64,000 bases of DNA, from assembly GCA_900073065.1 (NCBI GenBank), contig FJOG01000003.1, positions 911,128 through 975,127 of the forward strand, written 5' to 3'. Below, one piece after another: positions 1-12,760 of the stretch (positions within the stretch are counted from its first letter, which is position 1; every line of letters begins with the position of its first letter). The notes under the pieces are model-generated. The model was not told the origin of the DNA and did no database searches. It saw only the letters and a list, made by a program, of their open reading frames with translations. This DNA is from Phialocephala subalpina. Lineage: Eukaryota > Ascomycota > Leotiomycetes > Helotiales > Mollisiaceae. A program made the translations under genes and the position numbers.

Positions 1-731
1 CAGAGAACGCATCCACCCATCAACGCAAGTAATCGTCATAAATACGCTCATTCGCTACCTATCCAGTCCATCAACCCATCCAATCTCAAGCAATTAAGCC
101 CAAGACCTCAAGCACTTAAGCCCAAGCAGATGCAGAAAATTCCGACCGAAGGAAGGTGCGTCTAAAACAGAGCCGTCCCATCATCGAAGATCAAAGATCC
201 AAGTCTCAAGCAATTAAGCCCAAGTCGAAGAAACCCGGGAAAAAGGCAATCATCCATCCATCCATCCCATCAACAAAGCCTAAGATCGAATTGAAGAATC
301 TGGATGCGATGAAAAGTAGAAGCGACGCTCATCCATCAATATCATAATTTCTCTTTCCTCCAGTTCATCCGCAGATGAGATATATTTCCGAAGAAAGAAG
401 GAACAAAAGAAAAGTAAAACGCAAGTTCATAAAGACGTGAAAACGTGGTATCCTATCTACACAATCGCGACACAACGCAGAAGAAGTTGGTGTGCGCGAA
501 AATAGTCAAACAATCGACGGCTGAAATGTACACTGAAGAAGAGGTAAGCTGATTCGAGGTCGATTCGAGGAGTGTCGAGTCGAGTTCAAGATGGCGTGTT
601 GGTATGTAAAGCGCGAAAGTCAGTGCAAGTAACAAGGAACCTCCCTTTTTGAAGTAGACGCCGAGGAATATGAGCAAGTGAAACCGGAAAGAACGAGAGG
701 ACGAGAGGTGAGTGGTGAGTGCGAGGATTTA
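1..731. other. Non-coding stretch with short repeats, 3' of the first gene
   Basis: No gene is supported here. A 21-base word (tctcaagcaattaagcccaag) occurs exactly at 84-104 and 204-224, with a diverged copy at 106-126. Short open frames lack family resemblance. The right part is probably the 3' UTR of the minus-strand gene ending at 729. Confidence 0.5.
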
Positions 732-3700
732 GTTGTGGACCTTCTTGCGCCCGAACATCCGTGACAAAGATCCCTTCTCCTCCTTTTGGATGGTTGGAGT
801 GAAGGTTCTTGGCTGAGTCTGACCGAGAGAGGAAGGATCACTGTTCATGAGGAAGTCTGCGAGATCATTGGTACGAGGAGCTTGGGTGTATGAAGCTTCG
901 CGGGGTTCATAACGCTTCTGAACGACCTTGTTTCGGGCAGAATCGACGTGAGATACATAATCGTTGCTGCTGCTGGTGGTTGGATCCCTGCCATAGGTGG
1001 TGCTGTACTTGGCGGCGATAGGAGTGTAGGCGGGAGTCTTGGTGGGGAGAGGAGGCGGGACTGCTGCAGACTTCTGTTGAGTGACGTTGTTGGATGAGTT
1101 GCTGCGGCCGAAACGGAAGCTGCTCTTCTTCTTGACATTCTTCGACTTGCTGGAAGTTGGTCGAGAGCCATCCTCGAAGACAGAAGAGGTGACGGGCTTA
1201 GGTGGTGGAGGAACATTGCGGAGAAAGTCGGACAAACTCTCTTCCTCGACAGGCTTTGCCCTGCCAACGCCAGCTGATGCGAACAACTCCTCATCTTCAT
1301 CGGAAAAGTCGATAGCGTATGGGTCATGGATACGACGTGTCTTTCGCTTGGGCATCATGTCCTCCTCACCAAAGGTGTTGTATTTGTTTGCTGGGGGTAG
1401 GGGCTTGTTGGCGTTGGCATTGGACTTGATCAAGGGAGCCTGAGAAGTGACGGAGCTTTCAACCGATGCAGCTGCTTGGCTGTATCGTGCATCGGACAAT
1501 GATGCATCGATTGCCTTGCCACCGACAGCTCCAGACATTTGGTCAGAGTCCATTGTAGTACGGAACGGAGCCACAGTGCGAGGGATTCTGTGATTCTCCT
1601 TGTCCAGTTGAGGGCCCGATCTAACAAAGTCAATCAGGTCGCTAATGCTGTCACCACGAGGAACGGCAGCGTCACGAGCCTGCAGACGTTTTCGGCCAGC
1701 AGATGACTCAGCACGTCTTGGGAGGGAGACTGCTGATCCGGTTGTCATTGCTGAGCCGCTCATGTTTCTAGCAGTACCATTCATACCGCGATGAGCAGCA
1801 GATGTAGAACGAACAGGCAAGGGCTCGTTGGCATTGACGGGAGGACCTGCAGGAAGGTTAGATGCTTTCAAAGACTTTGATCGCGTGTGGAGATGGTGCT
1901 GTGAAAGGGTTCCTTCGCGTGAAAGGGATGCTACTAGCAAATGGTGAATCGCTTGTGAAAAGGGGTGTGCAGTGAAGTAATGTCGCGTGTACTTGATTCG
2001 GGTGAAAGGGAGTAGGCTTACCTGTGGAGCGAATGAACTCAGCGAAATCACCCATAGAGTCTCTCTCAATGCGAGCCTCACGAGGTTGAGGAGCGTTGGA
2101 TCTCAAGCGTGAACCTGTATTTGCCGAAGGTCTTGGGACTGGCTTGAAGGGAGATTTGATTGACTTGGGACCATCGTTGGCAGAGTTGGAGTGCAGGGCG
2201 GTGGTTTTTGAGGCAGAAGACGAGTGTGACCGACCACTTTGAGGACGAACCTCAAAGGCACTTGTCAGAATGGAAGGACCAGCATTTCGTGGAGAATCAG
2301 GAGACTGGTTCGGTTAGTAAGATCGAGCGAGTGCAATCAGTGAAGGGGCCAAATACCTCAATATCTCGCATGTTCTGTGGGGTGAGCGTGTATTGGATGG
2401 TAGTGTCGGAACGAATCAATTGCTCAAAGCTCTGTCCCTTATCACCCTTCTGCCCGCTCTCCTCTGATGTTCGTAGAGCCTTCTTCCCTCTGCTTGATGA
2501 TGAGGAGCCAGACCCTGAGGTGTGCAATTGGCGTTCGGCCTTTGGCGTGTCTGTCTTCGATCTAGGAGGGGAGTTGCGGGGTACTGGTGCATTACGGGGG
2601 CTGACATAAGGCTTGCGAGGCTTGCTGAAGGCTTCTTGTCTTGCCATTCGGTTGTAGTCTATGTTGCCATCCTTATCGAATAGCAGACCTGTACCTTCGT
2701 AGCCGTTGGAGTAGATCGACTCGTCTGAGGTGTCTTGGGCCCCTTCCATCATTTCTCGTAGTGGTGTCAGAGGAGGAGCTCCGTTCTCAGCACTGAGGAT
2801 TCTGGGGTGTGAAGTGACTGAAGAAGTGGAAGCAGGTTGTAAAGGAGTGCCGCCGGAGGGTTGCGAAGAGATCGTTGTTTGCAAATTTGGATCGGTGGGA
2901 GAAATGTTCGAGACCTCTCTTAAATAGCGAGAGGCCGGTGGTGCAGACAAGACAAAGGCCGACCCCTTCACATTGTCTCGGTTAAGCGAGTCGGTTGCAA
3001 ATTGTTGCGATTGTGAGGAAGGCGTGACTTCCACATCCACTCCTGCCATCGCCAAAGCGAGATCCGACGGGACAGCAGTACTGGGAGAAGCCTCGACCTT
3101 TGCAAACTCTCTTTCTTCGACCTCGGAAATCGAATTTTCAGCACTGTTTCTACCATGTCTTGCACTCAATGAAGAGCCATTGCGAATAATTGGGCTGGCG
3201 GTTGGGCCTCTCGAGACCGGGCTGCCCATACGAGGGGCCACCTGCTCAACAAGCACAGGTGAGTGAATGCTGTTCGGCCGGGAAGAGATTGCTGGGTGAC
3301 CTCCAAGATGATCAGCTGCATCGACGGACCCAGACCTCGATATCCCAGGACTCCGCGACGCGCCCACATCGATGAGGCGAAGGGAATGAACACTGGTGGA
3401 ACGGATACTCGATCGTCTTGAAGGTCCTTTTTGGTCCTTGTCGCTGTCTGGAGAGACTCGCCCTGCTGGTGGGAGAGACACACGAGAAGAGGTCATGATC
3501 TGAGGTTCCTCGGTGAAATCATCCTCTGGATCAATCTCGTCTGACGCGAGATCAGTCTGAGGAGCTTCGCCCTTTGCAACAGCGACAATACCTGCCACAG
3601 CAGCGGCGCCAATGGCACTCGCACCAGCGACAACTCCAGCGATCACACTCTTCGGAGCATCTCCCTCCTCCTTACTTTCCTCAGGTACAGCCTTTTCTTC

Positions 3701-5176
3701 GACCGCGTCTACAGGAGTGATCGGAAGGGCACTGGTATCGGCCAGCTCTTCGTCTTTCACTTCCTGATCGGCTGCATCCTTTTCAGCAACCGCCTCCCCG
3801 GAAGACTCCTCAACTGTTGGTTTAACACGATTTGGAGATGCATACATAGATGGAGCTGGAGATGGCAGCGAGTGCGAGCGCTTCCTCCCTTTTGGAGCCA
3901 AGAATGTTGAAGTATGGGGTTGGGAAGCGGTAGGAGTCGGTGGTCCATTGGGGACGTAATTGAAGATAATCATACTCTTCGGCCGAGGTGGCACGACGAT
4001 TCCCTCGTCCTCAGTAGGGACATCTTCCTCCTCGTCGTCACTCTGAGGTGCCAGACCAGGAATCTCGATTTCCCTTATATCATTGTCATTCATGGGAAGA
4101 GGAATCGAAGCTGCGTGTTCATGCTCCGCTAGCACAGCAGCTAACGACGGTCTTCGGACATACTCGTCAATTGCCTCCTCAGGAGTCAAGCTTGCAGCCC
4201 TGCTAGTGTAGGGCTGTGACCGTAGAGACTCCCGAGAAAATGCTCGTCCGAGGGAAACGGAGTTTGTGGGGGATCGTATGCGCTTCTTCCACCCTCTCCA
4301 CAATCGCCCCAATGTCCGGTCCAATGCTACCTTCTCCATGTCTGTGTCCTCCACCACAACACGTTCTGCGATATCGGTTGGTGTGCTAGTGCCATCACGC
4401 TCCTCTTTTTCGTGTTTTGCTCTCAACTTGTAGTATGCGGCTTGTCCGGCAACAACCAGAACCTGCTCTCCCATGAATTCTAAGATGGATGTTAGGAAAA
4501 TAGCGACTGCCGGCGAAACGACTCCAGGGTTGTTGGAGAATCTGTTGGAAGTGCCTGGCGGACCATCCAGTTGCTCTTGCTCTGTGTAATAATCTTCATC
4601 CTCTTCCTCCATATCTCCGAGTGATGAGTACACCATGCACCGTAATCTGGTCCGCTTCCAAACCAGCTCCAGATCCCAGTCTCCACTTGGTTCGAGCCCA
4701 TTGTGAAAAGCCAGCAATTCCTCTTCCTCTCCACCACCCAAGTATTCATGTAATTCCTGATCTGCACCACTGATCGCATCCTTGGCGAGTTTTGGTTTCA
4801 AAACCTCCGCAACCGCAGGTCTGAGTGATGCGAGTGAAGTCGATCGAGATACTGATAGAAAGTTGAATAGCAATTGATCCAGGAATCGATTTAATAATTT
4901 CAGCGCTGGTGGAGCTACCAACGCCGTCTCGCCCGACGGCTCGATTCCATGTTGATCGAACCAAGCATCCGCCTGGCTGTCATGATCGTTCGTCACAATC
5001 TGCGAGGCCGCAGAAGCCGCAATGAAGGCAGGATCGGGAGAGATTGTCGATGGAGGTGAGAGTAGTCCTCCATATCCTGTACTCGCGAGCGATGGCCTAT
5101 CGCTGGAGATGCTGTGTGACCGCCTCGTCCTTGGTGACGATTGACCAGTATGGATTGCCAGATCTACAGGCGCCAT
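729..5176 (-). CDS. Large low-complexity fungal protein with N-terminal helical (histone-fold-like) region and repeated DFxxF motifs
   Basis: Three exons (2357-5176, 2022-2304, 729-1846) splice in frame to 1,406 residues. The introns are 52 and 175 bp with clear GT-AG ends and CTAAC branch sites. Residues about 86-145 and 215-255 are the only compact, helical-looking parts; their pattern resembles a histone fold, with a long acidic insert between them. The rest is Ser/Pro-rich and probably disordered, apart from an Ala/Gly/Val hydrophobic stretch near 510-535. The last 380 residues carry four spaced copies of a short motif: DFAEFIRSTGP (1026), DLIDFVRSGP (1104), LSDFLRNVP (1239) and DLADFLMNSD (1362). 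The C-terminus is basic (RMFGRKKVHN). Such proteins are sometimes auto-labelled Flo11 because of composition; no function is assigned. The start is the first ATG of a long open frame. Confidence 0.85.
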
Positions 5177-8100
5177 CTCGAAATTCCCTCTGTTCAGCAG
5201 CGCAAGCGCGTGCTCTCGGCTATCCGTCTTCAGGTATCAATACGTCAAAGTCGGTTCATCTGTTCGTGAGAAAGTTCTTTCGAATTTCGATTGAGGTTTA
5301 ATTAAGCGTCGAGGTCAGGTTTCGCTGGGCAGGGCAGACGACGTATGAAAGGCGGATTTCTTTTCTTGGGGTATATGTTAGCCTCATTATTAAAGAAGAC
5401 GTCGAAGTGTGTGATGGACGAAACAAGAACAGACGGGGAAGGGGGTTTGAATTGTGTGGGTTGATGCAGGATCGTCGCCGGTCATCAATGCATGCAACGT
5501 TGAAGCTGAGCAAGACTCGGTTTTCCTCTCATCTTTGATGTACCACATTCAATCGCATGGAGAACTCGTGTGCGTGATCTGGTCGGATAGATCTGTGTGC
5601 GCCTTTTCCTTCTGCCCCCAATGGTATTGTGCTGCTGTGAGAGATGAAACACGCACCTGAAAGATATCAATTCGCTAAGTATCAAAAGGAGTGCGCCCGC
5701 TGTAGCACGATACACAGCAGTTTGTTCGGTCAGGTATTGTGATTGCGCAGCAAGGCAATACGGACCGAGGCTGAAGATGACGAGAGAAAGTCGAGAAGAT
5801 GGACAGACGGCGACGATGATTTGTTCAAGGCTTTGCATCTCAGCAGAGGTCGACGATGAGAGTGAAAGCCAAACGGGTGTCGACTAGGATCGAGTAAGTC
5901 GGGCTAGCGAGCTGCCCCTGAGTGGCCCCAATAGTTGAAATTGTGGCGTCAGGATCGGAGAAAAGAGTAAGTTCGACCCATTCAGGTACCTGCGCCGGTG
6001 AAGATAGATTAATACAGGTCATACGCCGTGCCCGCAATTCTTTCATCGACGGCAGACGTAAACTGGGACGAAGTTGTCGCACAGGGAAGGATGAAGGGGT
6101 TCACGGCGAAGTCACAAATTCTACAAATGGCTGGGGAAGTGCGGATGATATGCAGACAAGGGTTGATTCGCAATACCACCAAAGCGCGGCTGGTATTCAT
6201 TGACTCTACTTTGCTTTGACCAGAAATCGATTAGGAACCCTGCTTGACACCTCCAGCTTTTGGGGATCGAGATAGGCGGTCAGTCCGCTTTGCTTGCTGA
6301 AAGCCATAAAGGGACCGAGAAAAAAAGCCGCCAGATTGTTCATGGCATGGCTGCCACGCTATATTCCTCTACTCAGCTTTCTATTTGTCCGTTAGAGTTG
6401 TTGGTATGAGGAACTGCTCCACAGAGAGGGAAGATCTCCAGATCACTTAAACTTCTTTGGGAGAAGAGGCTTGCCGACGACAACAAATGATGCCGTCGAT
6501 GTCTCATATGAGCCGGAACCAACCGTCAGAGTTCGACTTTTCGGCAAGCCGTGGACGAACGAAATTATAATTGCTCCTTCCGCTTCTCCTTCCGTTGCTG
6601 CTGGCTGGCTGGCTGGCTGGACCGGCTATGTACGCCTGTATGGCGTACCTGCAGAGTTAATCCCTTTCTTCACTCTCCCAGGTCAGAACTTGGCACCCGT
6701 CAACCAGATCAAGAACTCAAGATAAGTTTTCGATAACACGCACATCTCAATCTCATCGGAGAATCTCTCAATTTTTGTTGTTTGACACGGTGTAGATCAG
6801 ATCAAAGTTTTCAGACTATTTGGTCTCATCTTTTGATGATCTGGAATCCTCGCTCGGCAGCTATTTTGTTGGGCTTCGCATCGCAAAACTTACTAAGTAA
6901 TTATTTTTTGGCTTCCCTCTAATGCAACTCAATCTCACTTAGAAGGTGCGGTTCAAACTGTGTAGCGTTCAGACACTGCATCATCATCAACTCTCGCAGG
7001 GAGGAGGCAGGGACGAGGCAGGGACGAGGTCGGTTGTCTCGATCCCAAGTGAGAAGGAAGTTCTACCGAAGGAATTCAGGGCTTCGATCAACCCCAGATC
7101 CAAGCATCAGGGATGCAATATCAAACTCGTGATGCGATAGAGGACTCGCCGTACCTGACTTCTCATGTTGTACGAAGGAAGTCAAGTGCAGTAATAAGAC
7201 CCTGCACACTTAGACTCTCCGCATTATTCTTTATCGTTATGTGCTGCAATAAGCATCACGGTGGCGGGTCGAGTCAGGCACACCACCACACTTTTTTATT
7301 GAGCAAGCTGCAGCATGGTAACGGGATGTGTTTCAGAAAAGCCATGCAGCGATTTTCGGAGTTGCTTGGAAAAAAGAGGTGTGGATGGCAATTGGATTGC
7401 GACGCTTCGGCGAAGACCTCGACTTGATCAACAGCATTAGATCATCCCTTTTGAGTTCTCATCGGCATCTTCCACCTAGATACCTACCAATTGCCTCATC
7501 GGCTTTCTTTCTCAACAATTGTTCGCTGCCAATGATCGCTCCTACTGCCGATTTTCTGGTACGTGCCTCATCGCCACCCGCTTTCCCGGTTGGCCGCACT
7601 TACCCTTGGGCTTCCTGTACCAGAACGGCCGGAATGCACAAAGCGGAGAAGCTGATTCCCCAATGGCTGTTATCTCCTCCTGCATTGCATGTCCTGCACC
7701 GCTTCTAGTGATGGCTAGACCACCGGCGTACCCATTGACAGCATGCAGATAATGCTCACCCGTGCCCACCCTACTGACTTGTGTGGGTCCGGGGTGTGAG
7801 TGGAAAAGAGTCAAAGTGTTCAGTGTTTCAGGTGCTTCTGGACTTCCTTTCTTGGTGTCTTCTATCTCACCCTTTCCTTTCCTCCTATCTCTCTTTTTCA
7901 GAAAATTTGAAAGGGAAAGATAAGACGAGACAGGCACGTGGCTGGACCCTGAATCATGACATGAGGTGGCAGAGACATCAAATCTACAGCGGAAAGCAAA
8001 CTCAATCAGATACGTCCGTATGGCAGCCACTGAACCACCACTCCCACTCTTTACGAAGGTAGAAGTCATTCCCACTGCATGGAGTCGCTGCCCCACTTCT

Positions 8101-8809
8101 GGATGCAGCTTCTGCATTGGATTTGGGGATCTTTGCCCAACCCGAGGACCGGTACTGGCTACTTGTGCATCAACGCCGTGGTACTTTCGTCAAAGCAAAA
8201 AGCTTAACTACCTGCAGTACCTTATCTGGACTAATTAGCTGCCAGTCTGCTGCAATGCAAACAAAAAGAGGGGATCAAAGTTGATCATTTTTATCAGTTG
8301 TCACTTTTTTTCGAAGTCGGGAATTAGAATTTGTCTGAGCTCAACAAACAGTGCGGGTCGCCGTGATCCAGCTGCATGGGCCCGTTCTCGGGAAGGAAGA
8401 TGACATTCTTGGATCTGCCCTGTCCAAAGTGGGACCAAACGCTGCATTCAAGTTGGAATTTTAGAGTCGCTCGTTCAAATTATGGAAGTAGCCTGGAAGC
8501 TGTCATTTCAATCTTATCTGTTTACTCAATGCGAGAATCTCGAGTGAGAAATGACAGAGTTCAGAAGAAGAGATCCTGAAAGGAAGGAGCAGCCTCGAGT
8601 TGGGGTTGTTTGCTTGCTTGATTTTGTTTGACTGTTTGACATGGCTCGATTGTACTTGAGAATGGAGGACTGCAGACGAAGTAGGGGTGCTCGAGTCGAG
8701 TTCATCGACCCAGCTTCATGTCTAATACACGCTCAAGTGACCTTACATAATGCTCTGCTCTTTCTATAACATCCCGTACATGTCTCGAAAGCTTACTCTA
8801 CTCACACAT
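5177..8809. other. 3.6-kb intergenic region, no supported gene
   Basis: Lies between the start of the 1,406-aa gene and the 3' end of the next minus-strand gene. It holds a (CTGG)5 microsatellite at 6601-6620 and a two-copy gcagggacgag repeat near 7008-7028. The longest open frame (7542-8117, minus) has no recognisable protein character. Much of the left side is likely promoter and 5' UTR of the large gene. Confidence 0.5.
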
Positions 8810-9860
8810 TTACATCGAATATATATCCATGGGATCTGCCTGCTCTCCCCCCAGAACCCTCTCCACCCCCGCCAAAGCCGCACCATTCAAGGCCCTCTTC
8901 TTCAAGATCGAGCTCCCATACAGCGCATCCTGCTCTAACCCCCACTGTCCAAACAACCCCACAACCCTCCCCTCTCCAAACCTCCTATTCAGTAACTCCA
9001 GCTCTCTTCTCTGCTGCTGGTTCAGTTCTCTATCCATAACAGTCGTACTCTTCAATCTATTCGATAGATCTGCTACCTCCTCATCCTCACCTACCAACGA
9101 GGTGGAGCGCAGTGCAGTCAAAAGCTCATTCATAAAAGCGTCTTGAGCGGGATCGCTTTGCAGTGCTCCTGTTTTTTTGGTTCGTCAGCATTCGCAAAGG
9201 CCAATTGATTTTTGCATCCGATGTCTTACCAGAAGGAGCATTCAAATCACTCGCCATAATCACAGCATCCAAAGAATCAACCGCGAAATCTATCTCCCGT
9301 GACAGAGCAAGGACTCGGCCTTCCCTCACTCCTCTCTTGAATGCCAATTCTTCAATATGACTCCATCCTTGACTCGGTCGAGTGTCTTCTACGGGATTGG
9401 GTAGGCTTTCTATTATCTGATCGGGAGGTTAGCTATTGTTCATTGCAGAGTATTTCTCGAGCAGGTCCTCAGAATGAAAATCGGCTTTTTGGTATGTTGG
9501 TACTTACGTTTGTTCTCTCAGCGATGCAAGCATTGCACCAACGCGGGTGCACGATTACATCGAGGGCTTGGAAGTAGGCGGGTTGGTCAGGGGTCGATGA
9601 AACCCACTCGAATGAAGTTTTGATTCCTGGTGCTTGCGAATCACCGAGGAAGGGGTGGGAGCAGGCTTGGTGGATGTGTTGCTGTTAGGGTTGGAGAGCC
9701 ATTGTCACGATTTTAGACTATAGAGAGAAGAAGAAGGTCAATTGAGGTTATTGGCTGAGATACTTACACGAGCATTGAGGATGGCGAGCGTGGAAGTCTT
9801 GATGATGGCGAGAACTCGAGGAGTTTTGGGCGAGAAAGGTGGGAGGGGTATAAAGAGCAT
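8810..9860 (-). CDS. Unassigned conserved-looking protein, 270 aa, four exons
   Basis: Four exons (9768-9860, 9508-9681, 9230-9416, 8810-9168) join in frame to 270 residues. Donors are GTAAGT, GTAAGT and GTAAGA; acceptors are CAG throughout. The N-terminus is proline-rich (MLFIPLPPFSPKTPR) followed by a mildly hydrophobic stretch, not a clear signal peptide. The middle holds HPRWCNACIAER, then a charged helical C-terminal half (RELNQQQRRELELLNRRF) and the end DPMDIYSM. Three independent splice joins that keep frame and leave no stops support a real gene. I do not recognise the family. It is separated from its neighbours by long non-coding stretches. Confidence 0.7.
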
Positions 9861-11820
9861 AGTTGCCGGATTGGGACTTGAAGTTTGATTCGGAGGTTGA
9901 AGTTTATTGTTGTAAGAGAAAAGGAGTACCGCGATGGTGTATGTTCTTTGTTGCCTGCTTTTATTTTCTCGTTTCTCGAATACCTTATTTTTCTTTACTC
10001 GATCTCAGCAAAGAAACTTGACGGCTCGGCTCTCCAAATCCAAGATCTCCTTTGTTACGAACATGCTGTCCCATGGTTTCTATAGACCGGAGTTGATTTT
10101 CTCATAAGAAGTGGTTTGGCAGAATAGTGCCCTACTTACAGAAGTGCCGGGATGGCTTGCTCTACTCTCGATTCCACTCCTCATTTCCAGCTTTAAATTA
10201 AGATGGCTTCACCTAGATGCCTCTCACTCCCCCTCTCTTCACTCCTTGTCTGATTCCAAGCCTCCATTCCTCTCTCCCATTATTCTTGTCTCCGAACGTA
10301 AGAACACTTTCGCTTTATGTTATGAGTCTGCTCTGGTTTTAAAAAAGGTTGGTCCCAATGGCGGCCTGAAGGAACCCCAAGTCACGAAGACCCAGATTCA
10401 GATCGCGAAGACTTGGGGTCTAGGGCTACGATGTGCAACAAAAGTTTGAAGCTAGAAGTCGTAAGTGGTTAGAGCAGTTTTGCTGCTCATCGTCATTTCT
10501 CAATGCCCCATATACTGCTGCCGTTTTGCTTTTCACTTCGAAACTGAACATCACAGTTCCTCTAGTGAATGAATGTCCAGTGTGAGGTGGACATTGGCAT
10601 TGTTGGATTTGTTGCTTGTCTGTAAGTTTGAGGATATTTGGGACATTTGGGACATTGAGAACATGTCGAACGTGATGATGATAGCATGAGTCTGTGCTCG
10701 TCGAAGAATCTAGGGTATTTGGGACATTTGGGACATTGAGAAAGTGACGATGGCAGTGCGAGTTTGTTGCACGACGACTGAGATGAAGTTGTTCTGGAAT
10801 TTGAGTGCAAAGTTGAAAGTGTCGATGAAAAGGAGAGATGTAATGTACGCCAGAGAACATAGACTGTTGCTGAACATCGAGCTCAAATTTCAGTTGGCAT
10901 GACTTGCAGTCTAGACTCGGACATTAATGGAGATGATGCTCTGTAATCTCACTTTTTACCTGTCAACCGACATCACTGGAACTTGATCGCAAGTGATGAC
11001 ATGCCTTTTCTTCCTGGCGTTGATGTTGCAGATTTTCGAGATGACTTTCTGGTGTGGGCGAGTGTTCCAAATCTCAAGCTAGAAGAATCTAAGATGTGAA
11101 ATTTACGAGTGTGGTCATGGGAGTTGATGGCGGAGATAAATTCCTGCCATAACATGACGACGAAACCAACTCGTTCTTCTTCAACTCGTTCTTCTTCAAC
11201 TCCGTCATAGTTCAACAGAAACTTCACACTAACGTATTCAATCCAAATGAGTGGGAAGGGTGATTGCTCGAACGGATAGACACACTCATTCCTTCCAAGT
11301 CAAGAAGGACATCAATCTCAGGAATCAATCACGGGGAAAGTATCAAATTTAAAAACACCATTTATTATAATTCTCTACTTCAAAAACCCCCTTGGATCTC
11401 CACACCTACTCATCAGCTACCAAAAGCCCAAATCCTGAACTTTGGCAGCCTCCAAGTACTTGACCCCATTAACGAATTGAAGATACACAAACAACAACCC
11501 AGCTTCATCAAAGACAAACGCCTTCCACCTCAGTCGTCAAGCGATAGCCATCTCCACCGATCCCCATTAAGATAACATCTTTCACCCGCAAAAGCACAAC
11601 ACCCCCTCAACACCAATATCGATTCCGATCTCTTGCAATGATACCTCAACTAACTCAATTAAGAGCAAGTGATAATAGACCAAAGCAAAAAGAAACCCAA
11701 ACCGCCACCCTTCCTCCCGCTCTCACTCACGCACCTTGGTGGTCACCAACAGGACTCGAACTCAAGCATGCCAGCAAAATATCAAGAACGCAAAGCAAAA
11801 GTAATCAGAAAGGATTGCAT
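9861..11820. other. 2-kb intergenic region with an imperfect minisatellite
   Basis: No gene is supported. Around 10600-10790 there is an imperfect repeat with an 81-base period; its core (10635-10661 and 10716-10742) is an exact 27-base copy and itself contains two ttgggacat 9-mers. See the separate repeat entry. The right end is the 3' flank of the GPI-anchored protein gene. Confidence 0.5.
10635..10742. repeat. 81-bp-period minisatellite, 27-bp identical cores
   Basis: A 27-base word beginning tatttgggacatttgggaca recurs exactly 81 bases later. The sequence between and after the cores is also similar (tgatgatagcatgagtctgtg versus tgacgatggcagtgcgagtttg), so the true unit is about 81 bp and diverged. 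On the minus strand one open frame over it reads SQCPKCPKYP twice, but no start or gene model is convincing. Confidence 0.75.
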
Positions 11821-12760
11821 TTACAACAAGAAAGCGGCAAAAGCGAGACCAACAAGTCCAGTGACGGCTTGGCCAACAACAGCCTTGCCAGCACCGTTGG
11901 CAGATTGAACTGGGACGGTGCCGTTTCCTGAAGATCCAGATCCAGATCCAGTGTTTCCAGAGTTAGAAGAGCCGGTGTTGCCAGTGTTGCCAGAGTTGGA
12001 AGAACCGGAACCGGTGTTTCCACTGTTAGAAGAACCAGTGTTGCCAGAGTTCTTGTTGGGAACGGGGCATTGGCAGACCTCTCCGGTGGAAGCTGGGGTA
12101 GAGCCCGAAAGGGTGGAGGCTGGGGAGTTGGAGCCCTCGGTTGAGGCGGGGCCTTGGGCGACGCCGGTGGAACCAGCTGAGCCTGATGGATAGGCGGTGC
12201 CGTAGGAGGTTCCGTTGTTGTTGTTGATGATGATGACGGTGGCGGAAGAGGAGGAGCATGGGCATGGAGTGCTGGAGTTGTTAGCTCGGAATTTGAGAGA
12301 GGTGATGGATGAGGGGAGAGAGGTGATAAGAGTGTCTTACTAGACTGGGGCCGGGACGGCGGTGCTGTTTGATTGTTAGTTAAACTGTTTTGGATTGATG
12401 AGAAGGGAGGACTCACGTGGTAGCTGGGACAGTGCCGTTTTGGTACTTGGGGTTGTAGCCGACAGGGACAACGCTTGGCTTGTGTCCAACCTTGTTGGAG
12501 ATGGTGCAAGCAGGGGCACAGTCAGTGACGGTGACCCATTGCTTCTTGGTACCAGTGTAGGTCTTGGTCTTGCCACCGTTGGTGTGAGTCCAGGTGGTCT
12601 TCTTGGGGCAATAAGTCTCGTAGGCAGTGACAGTCTGAGTAACCCAAGCGGTGGTGGTAGCGGTGCTGTTTGACCAGCTGCCGGTGGTGAGGGCACGAGG
12701 GTGGAGGGCGAAAGCGTCAGTGGCGCTGATAGCGCTGAGGACGACGGTGGTGAATTGCAT
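11821..12760 (-). CDS. Secreted GPI-anchored cell-wall-type protein, Ser/Thr/Gly/Asn-rich
   Basis: Three exons (12417-12760, 12341-12364, 11821-12271) give 272 residues; the middle exon is only 24 nt. There is an N-terminal signal peptide (MQFTTVVLSAISATDAFA, then a likely LHPRA processing site). Next comes a conserved region rich in Thr/Trp/Tyr with cysteines in YCPKK and DCAPAC, then TPCPCSS and VCQCP. The low-complexity stalk repeats NSGNTGSS/SGNTGSG several times. The C-terminus is a GPI-attachment signal: a small-residue site near NGAGK followed by a hydrophobic tail ending AFAAFLL. The protein should be O-glycosylated, membrane- or wall-linked and surface exposed. Its precise function is unknown. 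A TATA-like TATTTATT lies about 135 bp upstream of the start. Confidence 0.88.

Noticed and set aside
7542..8117. 191-codon open frame on the minus strand in the 3.6-kb intergenic region
   Set aside because: No start context, no recognisable motif, and composition unlike neighbouring proteins; likely chance.
11746..11790. tRNA T-arm-like sequence (gagttcgagtcc on the minus strand)
   Set aside because: No D-arm, anticodon arm or matching acceptor stem upstream; it lies in the 3' flank of the GPI-protein gene.
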